Source: Streptomyces marokkonensis
GTDB lineage: Bacteria; Actinomycetota; Actinomycetes; Streptomycetales; Streptomycetaceae
Length of the DNA stretch: 64,000 nucleotides
Direction: 5' to 3'
NCBI RefSeq assembly: GCF_008312835.1
Contig: NZ_VSKS01000012.1
Span: 174,836-238,835 of the forward strand
The position numbers and the translations under genes were made by a program. The notes under the pieces are model-generated. The model had not been told where the DNA came from and made no database searches. It saw nothing but the letters and a program-made list of their open reading frames with translations. This document shows, one piece after another, positions 54,585 to 61,600 of this stretch; position 1 is the first letter of the stretch; each line of letters begins with the position of its first letter.

Positions 54585-55396
54585 CGCGGCCCCTCCGCCA
54601 CAGCACGGTCAACATCGGCCGGGTCCGGTTCCGGAGCCCCGGCCCGCAGCCACAGGAAGTATTCGACATTCCCCGAGGGTCCGGGCAGCGGACTCGCCGT
54701 CACGCCCTTCGCCCCGAGCCCCAGCTCCCAGGCCTTCGCGGCCACTCCGCGCACGGCCTCGGCCCGCAGCTGCGGGCTGCGGACGACTCCGCCGCTGCCC
54801 AGCCGCTCCTTGCCCACCTCGAACTGCGGCTTCACCATCATCACCAGGTCGGCGTCCGGCGTCACGCACCGCTTCAGGGCGGGCAGCACCAGTCCGAGCG
54901 GGATGAAGGACAGATCCCCCACGACAAGATCCACAGGCTCCCCATCGATGGCCTCGAGCGTCAACTCCCGTACGTTCGTACGGTCCTTGACGGTGACGCG
55001 TTCATCGTTCCGCAGGGCCCAGGCGAGTTGTCCGTATCCGACGTCCACGGCGACCACGTGCGCGGCCCCGGCCCGCAGCAGGACGTCGGTGAAGCCGCCG
55101 GTGGAGGCGCCGGCGTCGAGCGCCCGCCGCCCCTCGACGACGAGCCCCCGCGGTACGAAGGCGTCGAGGGCGCCGGCCAGCTTGTGCCCGCCGCGCGAGA
55201 CGTAGTCCGGGTCGCCGGCGTCCTCGGCGACGAGGATCGCGGCGGCGGTCTCCACCTGCGTGGCGGGTTTGGTCGCGACCGTCCTGCCGACGCTGACCCG
55301 CCCGGCGGCGATCAGCTGGCTGGCGTGCTCGCGCGAACGCGCGAGCTTGCGGCGGACCAGCTCCGCGTCGAGACGGCGGCGTGCGACTCCTGCCAC
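54581..55396 (-). CDS. tlyA: TlyA-type rRNA 2'-O-methyltransferase
   Basis: 271 residues from GTG 55394-55396, with AGGAG about 12 bases upstream. N-terminal S4 domain (RRRLDAELVRRKLARSREHA, LIAAGRVSVGRTVATKP), then an FtsJ-type methyltransferase with the S-adenosylmethionine motif ALDAGASTGGFTDVLLRAGA and DLVVGDLSFIPLGLVL. TlyA methylates 16S and 23S rRNA riboses and determines sensitivity to capreomycin-type antibiotics in mycobacteria. Coupled to nadK downstream. Confidence 0.93.
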   Translation of the reverse strand: MAGVARRRLDAELVRRKLARSREHASQLIAAGRVSVGRTVATKPATQVETAAAILVAEDAGDPDYVSRGGHKLAGALDAFVPRGLVVEGRRALDAGASTGGFTDVLLRAGAAHVVAVDVGYGQLAWALRNDERVTVKDRTNVRELTLEAIDGEPVDLVVGDLSFIPLGLVLPALKRCVTPDADLVMMVKPQFEVGKERLGSGGVVRSPQLRAEAVRGVAAKAWELGLGAKGVTASPLPGPSGNVEYFLWLRAGAPEPDPADVDRAVAEGPR

Positions 55397-55403
55397 GTTC
55401 GGT

Positions 55404-55751
55404 TCAGCTCCTGTGTTCGTGGGGCGGATCGGACACGAGGCCCGAAGGGCCCCGTGGAGGGGTGGTGCCCGGGGGACGGGTGGGGGCGGGCGGTCCCGGG
55501 CGTGCGTCGAGCGCGGTGAGCGCGTCGCGCAGCCCCCGGTGCACATCTTCGTACACCTCGGCATGGCCGTCCGTGGTGAGGTGGTCGGCGTCGGCCAGCC
55601 GCTCCACGTGGGCGTCCGTCTCGGGGTGCCCGGTGGGGGTGCGCGGCACGTTCAGGGGGGCGGGTGCGGCGGGGCCGTCCTCGGGCGGCTGCGGGCCGGC
55701 CTCCTGGGGCCGCCCCTGCCCGGGCTCCGCCTCCGGCACTGCGTCGTTCAT
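55404..55751 (-). CDS. Small hypothetical protein upstream of tlyA
   Basis: 115 residues from ATG 55749-55751, ending seven bases before tlyA, so in the same operon. Pro/Ala/Glu-rich flanks surround a short helical core (ETDAHVERLADADHLTTDGH, YEDVHRGLRDALTALDARP), which looks like a conserved small domain. No recognised family. It is divergent from the SCP2 gene across 42 bases. A real small gene is likely because of its position and coding bias; function unknown. Confidence 0.6.
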   Translation of the reverse strand: MNDAVPEAEPGQGRPQEAGPQPPEDGPAAPAPLNVPRTPTGHPETDAHVERLADADHLTTDGHAEVYEDVHRGLRDALTALDARPGPPAPTRPPGTTPPRGPSGLVSDPPHEHRS

Positions 55752-55793
55752 GCCCCGACGCTACCGCGAACGGCTGCGGTACCGTCGTCCGCG

Positions 55794-56141
55794 ATGGCCA
55801 CGATCGAGGAGTGCCGTGCGGCACTCGACAAGCTTTCGGACAGCATGCAGGGCGCCGAGGGGAACGTCCGCGCGGCCGCGGCGATGGACCGCTCGGTCAG
55901 CTGCCACATCACCGACCTGGACGTGACCTTCGCCGGCCGGCTCCAGGGCGGACGGATCCATGTGCGCGACACGTTCTCCGGCCCGCCGCGCGAGAGGGCG
56001 CAGATACGGCTCGCCATGACGGGAGACGACCTGGTGGCCCTGGTCGACGGCGAGCTGCACTTCGCCAGGGCCTGGGGGGCGGGCCGGGTGCGGCTCGAGG
56101 CGGGTCTGCGTGACCTGTTCCACCTCAGGAAGCTTCTGTAG
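55794..56141 (+). CDS. SCP2 sterol-carrier-domain protein
   Basis: 115 residues from ATG 55794. There is no ribosome site; TACCGT (55780-55785) eight bases before the ATG suggests a leaderless transcript. The sequence VSCHITDLDVTFAGRLQGGR, RERAQIRLAMTGDDLVALVDGELHF (in segments) and AWGAGRVRLEAGLRDLFHLRKLL matches the SCP2 fold, which binds hydrophobic ligands. Its last 17 bases overlap the convergent ATPase gene. Role unknown, perhaps lipid handling. Confidence 0.78.
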   Translation: MATIEECRAALDKLSDSMQGAEGNVRAAAAMDRSVSCHITDLDVTFAGRLQGGRIHVRDTFSGPPRERAQIRLAMTGDDLVALVDGELHFARAWGAGRVRLEAGLRDLFHLRKLL

Positions 56142-57006
56142 CTCCCACCTTCTCGGCCGTGCCCTTCCGTCGCGCCGTGCGGGCCGCGGGCACCACCAGC
56201 GGGGTCCCCGTCTCGGGGTCGTCGATGACCTGGCAGCGCAGCCCGAAGACCTCCTCCACCAGCTCAGCGGTGACGATGTCCTTCGGCGCCCCGTGGGCGA
56301 CGACCCTGCCCGCGCGCAGGGCGATGAGATGGGTGGCGTACCGCGCGGCGTGGTTGAGGTCGTGCAGGACGGCGACGAGGGTGCGCCCGTGCTCCTCGTG
56401 CAGGTCCGCGCACAGGTCGAGTACGTCGATCTGGTGCTGGATGTCCAGGTAGGTGGTCGGCTCGTCGAGCAGCAGCAGCGGGGTCTGCTGGGCCAGCGCC
56501 ATCGCGATCCACACGCGCTGGCGCTGACCGCCGGAGAGCTCGTCGACGTAGCGTTCGGCCAGCTCGGCGACGCCGGTGCGGGCCATCGACTCCCGGACGA
56601 CGCGCTCGTCCTCGGCGGACCACTGGCGCAGCAGGCCCTGGTGCGGGTACCGGCCCCGGCCCACCAGGTCGCCGACCGTGATGCCGTCGGGCGCGATGGA
56701 CGACTGGGGCAGCAGTCCCAGGGTGCGGGCGACCTTCTTGGCGGGCATCGACTGGATGACCTGCCCATCGAGCAGGACCCGTCCCTCGTTCGGCTTGAGC
56801 ATGCGGGACAGGGCCCGCAGCAGGGTGGACTTGCCGCAGGCGTTGGGGCCGACGATCACGGTGAAGGAGTTGTCCGGTATCTCCACCGACAGCTGTTCGG
56901 CGATGACCCGCTGGTCGTAGGCCAGGGTGACGTTCTCGGCGGACAGTCGGTTCACGGTGCTCCTTCGGTGGTTCGGCCCGCCGCTGTTGGTGGTGCCGTC
57001 GCTCAT
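56125..57006 (-). CDS. Siderophore ABC transporter ATP-binding protein (FecE/FepC type)
   Basis: 293 residues from ATG 57004-57006, which overlaps the permease stop (ATGA). GTG 56953-56955, with AAGGAG close upstream, would give 276 residues and is a credible alternative. All ATPase motifs are present: Walker A VGPNACGKSTLLR, Q-loop LGLLPQSS, signature DELSGGQRQRVWIAMAL, Walker B LLLLDEPTTYLD, and switch His in VLHDLNHAARYA. It energises ferric-siderophore uptake with the two upstream permease genes. The 3' end overlaps the SCP2 gene by 17 bases. Confidence 0.93.
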   Translation of the reverse strand: MSDGTTNSGGPNHRRSTVNRLSAENVTLAYDQRVIAEQLSVEIPDNSFTVIVGPNACGKSTLLRALSRMLKPNEGRVLLDGQVIQSMPAKKVARTLGLLPQSSIAPDGITVGDLVGRGRYPHQGLLRQWSAEDERVVRESMARTGVAELAERYVDELSGGQRQRVWIAMALAQQTPLLLLDEPTTYLDIQHQIDVLDLCADLHEEHGRTLVAVLHDLNHAARYATHLIALRAGRVVAHGAPKDIVTAELVEEVFGLRCQVIDDPETGTPLVVPAARTARRKGTAEKVGATEAS

Positions 57007-58040
57007 ATCCGGCCCGCCCTGCGCTCGGTGACCAGCAGCCACAGCAGATAGACGCCGCCGACCACGCCGGTGACGACGCCCACGGGCAACTGGTCGGCGC
57101 CGAACGTCCGCTGCGAGATCCAGTCGGCGGTGACCAGGAGGGCGGCTCCCATGCACAGCGCCGCCACCAGGTTCGGCCCCGGCGAACGGGTCAGGCGCCG
57201 GGCGAGCTGCGGCGCGGTGAGCGCGACGAAGCTGACCGGTCCGGCGGCGGCGGTCGCGGACGCGGTGAGCAGGACGGCCGACAGCATCAGCAGCAGCCGG
57301 ACGCGCTCCACGCGCACGCCGAGGGCGTACGAGACGTCGTCGCCCATCTCCATCATCCTGAGTCCGCGGGACTGGGCGAGAACCAGCGGCACCAGGACGG
57401 CGCACAGGGCGAGCAGCGGCCAGACCTGGTCCCAGTCACGGCCGGCGAGGGATCCGGTCATCCAGACGACCGCGCGGGCGGCGTCGACGATGTCGGACTT
57501 GGTGAGCAGATAGCCGCTGACCGCCGTGACGATCGCGGAGACACCGATGCCGACCAGGACCAGACGGTAGCCGTGCACGCCCCGCTTCCAGGCGAGCACA
57601 TAGATGGCGAACCCGGTCACCAGTCCGCCGACGAGCGCGCCGAGGGCGACCTGGTTGGCGCTGCCGGAGAACAGCACGATCACCGTGAGGGCACCGGCCG
57701 TCGCCCCCTGACCGAGGCCGAGGACGTCGGGACTGCCCAGCGGATTGCGGGAGATGGACTGGAACAGCGCACCGCCGAGCCCGAGCGAGGCACCGACCAG
57801 CAGCCCGACCAGGACCCGGGGCAGCCGCAGTTCGTTGACGATGAACTCCTGGCCGGCGTCCCCCTCGCCGACGAGCGTCCTGAGCACGTCCGCGGCGGGG
57901 ATCGGGAAGTCGCCGGTGCCGATCAGCACGACACTCGCGGCGAGCGCCACGACCAGCAGCAGGACGACGACGGTGAAGGTGCGCACGTCCAGCCGGACCG
58001 AGAGGCCACCGGGGGTCCGCACCGCGCGGTTGGTCTTCAC
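57003..58040 (-). CDS. Siderophore ABC transporter permease (FecCD family), second subunit
   Basis: 345 residues; GTG 58038-58040 overlaps the first permease stop (GTGA). About ten membrane helices with FecCD hallmarks: NELRLPRVLVGLLVGASLGLGG (segments) and SRNPLGSPDVLGLGQGA near the N terminus, and a cytoplasmic coupling region around GVRVERVRLLLMLSA, with VTADWISQRTF. Pairs with the first permease to form the channel. Middle gene of the iron-regulated operon. Confidence 0.93.
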   Translation of the reverse strand: MKTNRAVRTPGGLSVRLDVRTFTVVVLLLVVALAASVVLIGTGDFPIPAADVLRTLVGEGDAGQEFIVNELRLPRVLVGLLVGASLGLGGALFQSISRNPLGSPDVLGLGQGATAGALTVIVLFSGSANQVALGALVGGLVTGFAIYVLAWKRGVHGYRLVLVGIGVSAIVTAVSGYLLTKSDIVDAARAVVWMTGSLAGRDWDQVWPLLALCAVLVPLVLAQSRGLRMMEMGDDVSYALGVRVERVRLLLMLSAVLLTASATAAAGPVSFVALTAPQLARRLTRSPGPNLVAALCMGAALLVTADWISQRTFGADQLPVGVVTGVVGGVYLLWLLVTERRAGRI

Positions 58041-59080
58041 AGCTGGGCCGTCCTCCGCCGTCGTACGAGAAAGATGAAGACCGGGCCGCCGAGGATCGCG
58101 GTGACGATGCCGACCTGGAGTTCGGCGGGCCGGGCCACGATCCGGCCGAGCACGTCGGCGCCGAGCAGCAGCACGGGCGACAGGACCGCCGCGTACGGCA
58201 GGATCCAGCGCTGGTCGGGTCCGGTGAAGGAACGCACGACGTGCGGCACCATCAGACCGACGAACATGATCGGTCCGCAGGCGGCGGTCGCCGCCCCGCT
58301 CAGCACGGTCGCGGCGAGCATGGACAGCGCCCGGGTGCGGTTGAGGTGGGCGCCGAGGGCCTTGGCGGTGTCGTCGCCCATGGCCATGGCGTTGAGCGGC
58401 CGGGCGAGCGCCAGCGCCAGCAGCGACCCTGCCAGCAGGAAGGGCACCACCTGTTCGATGGTCGAGTCGCTCCCGGAGGCCAGCGAACCCACCGTCCAGA
58501 AGCGCATCCTGCCGAGCGCGGCGTCGTCCAGGATCATGATGGCCTGGAGGTAGCCGTACAGCGCCGCGCTGATGGCCGTACCGGCGAGCGCGAGCCGCAC
58601 CGGGGTCGCGCCCCGGCTCCCGCCGAGGAACCACACCAGCGCGCCGACCGCCGCCGCGCCGAAGAACGCGAACCACACGTACCCGGACAGCGAGGTGACG
58701 CCGAAGAAGGTGATGGCGGTGACCACGGCCGCGGAGGCGCCCGCGTTGATGCCGAGCAGTCCGGGATCGGCCAGCGGGTTGCGGGTCAGTGCCTGGAGGA
58801 CCGCGCCCGCGAGGCCGAGCGCGGCGCCGGCGAGCAGTCCCAGGACGGTTCGTGACACCCTGTCCGCCACCACGACGTCACCATAGGTGCCCGACGCGTC
58901 GAACAGGCCGTGCCACACCTGTTCCAGGGACAGCTCCTTCGCCCCGACCGCGATGCTGGCCAGCGCGACGAGCACCAGGATCACGACGGACACGAGCAGC
59001 CCGAGGACGCGTATCGCCCGGCGGTTCGGGGGCGCGGGGGCACTCTCCGCGCGCTGTTCTGGGGGACTCTCGACCAACAC
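58037..59080 (-). CDS. Siderophore ABC transporter permease (FecCD family), first subunit
   Basis: 347 residues from GTG 59078-59080. No ribosome site is visible; the iron box begins four bases upstream, so the start may be leaderless, or translated from a nearby downstream codon. About nine or ten membrane helices, with VSRTVLGLLAGAALGLAGAV and TRNPLADPGLLGINAGASAA as family marks. First gene of the operon. The binding protein is not encoded here and must act from elsewhere. Confidence 0.92.
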   Translation of the reverse strand: MLVESPPEQRAESAPAPPNRRAIRVLGLLVSVVILVLVALASIAVGAKELSLEQVWHGLFDASGTYGDVVVADRVSRTVLGLLAGAALGLAGAVLQALTRNPLADPGLLGINAGASAAVVTAITFFGVTSLSGYVWFAFFGAAAVGALVWFLGGSRGATPVRLALAGTAISAALYGYLQAIMILDDAALGRMRFWTVGSLASGSDSTIEQVVPFLLAGSLLALALARPLNAMAMGDDTAKALGAHLNRTRALSMLAATVLSGAATAACGPIMFVGLMVPHVVRSFTGPDQRWILPYAAVLSPVLLLGADVLGRIVARPAELQVGIVTAILGGPVFIFLVRRRRTAQL

Positions 59081-59084
59081 GCAG

Positions 59085-59103
59085 TTAGGTTAGCCTACCC
59101 TGC
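59085..59103 (-). promoter_or_regulatory. DmdR/DtxR-type iron box
   Basis: TTAGGTTAGCCTACCCTGC matches the 19-base iron-box consensus TTAGGTTAGGCTAACCTAA at 15 positions; the left half is exact. It lies directly upstream of the first permease gene, where a DmdR1-type repressor would block transcription when iron is plentiful. The TTAGGTTAG half also includes likely -10 sequence on the minus strand. Confidence 0.85.
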
Positions 59104-59151
59104 TATTCGATCATGATCCGCAGACCGGCCTCCCCGGCGGCTCGAGAGGTC

Positions 59152-60180
59152 TCACAACCCCAGCCGTGCCAGCGCCTTCCCGCCGTCCAGCTCGCACACA
59201 CCCTCACCGGCCGCCGTCCACGCCGCCGCGCACAGCGCCCGCAGCCCGTCCAGCGCGGTTCCGTCCCCGTCGAGCTCCAGCCGCGCGGCTCCGGCCGTCG
59301 CCGTCCAGCCACCGCACCGGAACCCGTCGCCCGCCCCGGACACCTCCGGCTGCCCGGTGAGCATCCCGCGCAGGTCGGCGTCCACATACGTCGGCCGGTG
59401 CTGCGGCGGCGCCGCGAGCAGCTGCGCGCCGTCCGTCACGCCGGTCAGCACCAGCAGCGAGTCCACCTCGCCGTTGAACGCGCCCTCGATGTCCGTGTCC
59501 AGCCGGTCGCCCACCACCAGCGGCCGCTCCGCGCCCGTCCGCAGGACCGTCTCCCGGTGCATCGGAGGCAGCGGCTTGCCCGCCACCTGCGGCTCGGCAC
59601 CGGTCGCGATCCGCACGACCTCCACCGCCGCGCCGTTGCCCGGGGCGATGCCCCGGCCGCTGGGAATCGTCAGGTCGGTGTTGGACGCGAACCACGGCAC
59701 CCCGCTCGCGACGGCGTACGACGCCTCCGCGAACCGTCCCCACGGCAGCTCCGGCCCGCCGTAGCCCTGCACGACCGCCACCGGATCGTCGTCCGCCGAC
59801 TCCACCGGCTCCAGCCCGCGTTCGCGCAGCGCCACCCGCAGCCCCTCGCCGCCGACCACCAGCACCCGGGAGCCCTGCGGCACCTGCTCACTGATCAGCC
59901 GGGCGACCGCCTGCGCGGAGGTGATGACGTCACCTGCCTCCGCCGGTATCCCCAGCTCGGTCAGGTGCGCCGCCACGACGTCCGGGGTGCGCAGCGCGTT
60001 GTTGGTGACGTAGGCGAGGTGCATACCGCCTTCGCGCGCGGTGGCGAGCGATTCGACCGCGTGGACGATGGCGTTGCCGCCCGCGTACACCACGCCGTCG
60101 AGGTCGAGCAGCGCCGTGTCGTACGCCTCGCTCAGGGCCTGCCCACTGCCCTGGGGCCTCGTCCTGACGCTCCGGCTCAT
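59152..60180 (-). CDS. HAD-superfamily phosphatase, NagD/phosphoglycolate type
   Basis: 342 residues from ATG 60178-60180 with GAGGAG eight bases upstream. HAD motif I DTALLDLDGVVYAGG with two Asp, motif II Thr/Ser in TNNA, Lys of motif III in VAGKPLPPM, and motif IV VVGDRLDTDIEGA; a long type IIA cap domain sits between. The fold fits hydrolysis of small phosphate esters such as p-nitrophenyl or glycolate phosphate. The extra 65 C-terminal residues (CGGWTATAGAARLELDGDG) are not usual for the family and may be a lineage addition. It is upstream of the siderophore operon but separated by the iron box. Confidence 0.88.
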   Translation of the reverse strand: MSRSVRTRPQGSGQALSEAYDTALLDLDGVVYAGGNAIVHAVESLATAREGGMHLAYVTNNALRTPDVVAAHLTELGIPAEAGDVITSAQAVARLISEQVPQGSRVLVVGGEGLRVALRERGLEPVESADDDPVAVVQGYGGPELPWGRFAEASYAVASGVPWFASNTDLTIPSGRGIAPGNGAAVEVVRIATGAEPQVAGKPLPPMHRETVLRTGAERPLVVGDRLDTDIEGAFNGEVDSLLVLTGVTDGAQLLAAPPQHRPTYVDADLRGMLTGQPEVSGAGDGFRCGGWTATAGAARLELDGDGTALDGLRALCAAAWTAAGEGVCELDGGKALARLGL

Positions 60181-60252
60181 TCCGCATCGCTCCTCGTTCG
60201 ACGGTTTTCCCCCGATCATCCCCCATGCCACCGGCACCCGTACGATGCCGGG

Positions 60253-61542
60253 ATGAACACTGCAGGTCACTCGGAAGCAAAGGCGCCCCGGGGCCTGGAA
60301 CTCACCCCGTTCCGAGGCCTTCGCTACGACCCCGACCGGGTCGGCAGCCTCGCCGCCGTGACATCCCCGCCGTACGACGTCGTCGTCCGCCCCGACGGCC
60401 TGCACCACCTCCAGTCCGCCGACCCGTACAACATCGTCCGGCTGATCCTGCCCGAGGCCGCGACGCCCGAGGCCCGCAACGCCCAGGCCGCCGATACCCT
60501 CCGGCGCTGGCGCGCCGAGGGCGTCCTGGCCGCGGACCCCGAACCGGGCCTGTACGTCTACGAGCAGCGCGACGGCGACGGCATGGTGCAGCGCGGCGTC
60601 ATCGGCGTCCTGCGGGTCTCCGACCCCGGCGAGCAGCTGGTGCTGCCGCACGAGGACGTCATGCCGCACATCGTGGCCGACCGCGCGGACCTCATGCGGG
60701 CCACCTCCGCCAACCTCGAACCCCTGTTGCTCACCTACCGCGGCGACGACGCGGCGACCGCCACGGCCGGCCTGATCGCGCGCACGGCCGGGCAGCCGCC
60801 CCTGCTGGCGACCACCACGGAGGACGGTTTCCACCACCGGCTCTGGTCCGTCACCGACCCCGCCGAACTGACCGCGGTACGCGAGGAACTCGCAGGCCAC
60901 CAGGCGCTCATCGCCGACGGCCACCACCGCTGGGCGACGTACCGCCGCCTCCGCGCGGAGCACTCCTCCCCCGGCCCCTGGGACCACGGCCTGGTGCTCC
61001 TCGTCGACACCACCCGCTACCCTCTGCGCGTCCGCGCCATCCACCGGCTGCTGCACAACGTGCCGGTCGCGGACGCCGTGGCCGCGCTCCACGGCCTCTT
61101 CCGCGTCCGCCGCATCGACGCACCGCTGCCCGCGGCGATGGGCGTCCTGGCCGAGGCTGCCTCGACGGGCAACGCCTTCCTCCTCGCCGGAGACGGCGCC
61201 TTCCACCTCGTCGACCGTCCGGATCCCGGTCTGCTGGCCCGTACCGTCCCGGCCGACCGCCCGGTGGCCTGGCGCACCCTGGACGCGACCGTCCTGCACG
61301 CCACGCTCCTCGACCACGTCTGGCGCGTCCCGGACTCCCCCGCGCACATCGCGTACATCCACGACACGGCCGCCACGGTCGAGAAGGCGGAACGCGACGG
61401 CGGCACGGGCGTGCTGATGCACCCGGTGCACGAGGACGTCGTCCGCGACCTCGCGCGCCAGGGTGTCACGATGCCGCGCAAGTCGACGTCGTTCGGCCCG
61501 AAGCCTGCTTCGGGTCTGGTCCTGCGGGCGCTCGACCTGTGA
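60253..61542 (+). CDS. DUF1015 family protein
   Basis: 429 residues from ATG 60253. No ribosome site; TACGAT (60241-60246), six bases before, suits a leaderless transcript. The family marks are LTPFRGLRYDPDRVGSLAAVTSPPYDVV (segments), the conserved IADGHHRWATYRRLR and QRGVIGVLRVSDPGEQLVLPHED. DUF1015 is a broadly conserved predicted cytoplasmic protein often annotated as serine-kinase-like, but the function is not established. Monocistronic, between divergent HAD gene and the convergent terminator. Confidence 0.88.
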   Translation: MNTAGHSEAKAPRGLELTPFRGLRYDPDRVGSLAAVTSPPYDVVVRPDGLHHLQSADPYNIVRLILPEAATPEARNAQAADTLRRWRAEGVLAADPEPGLYVYEQRDGDGMVQRGVIGVLRVSDPGEQLVLPHEDVMPHIVADRADLMRATSANLEPLLLTYRGDDAATATAGLIARTAGQPPLLATTTEDGFHHRLWSVTDPAELTAVREELAGHQALIADGHHRWATYRRLRAEHSSPGPWDHGLVLLVDTTRYPLRVRAIHRLLHNVPVADAVAALHGLFRVRRIDAPLPAAMGVLAEAASTGNAFLLAGDGAFHLVDRPDPGLLARTVPADRPVAWRTLDATVLHATLLDHVWRVPDSPAHIAYIHDTAATVEKAERDGGTGVLMHPVHEDVVRDLARQGVTMPRKSTSFGPKPASGLVLRALDL

Positions 61543-61579
61543 CGAAGGGGCGGGTCTCCGGAGAGCCCCGCCCCTTCGT
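61542..61579. terminator. Perfect 13-bp hairpin between convergent genes
   Basis: Arms 61542-61554 and 61567-61579 (ACGAAGGGGCGGG with its complement) begin at the last base of the DUF1015 stop codon, with a 12-base loop that itself contains TCTCCGGAGA. It sits between the DUF1015 gene and the Arg/Asp-rich gene. Confidence 0.88.
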
Positions 61580-61600
61580 GCCGGTTCCGCGGCCCGGACG

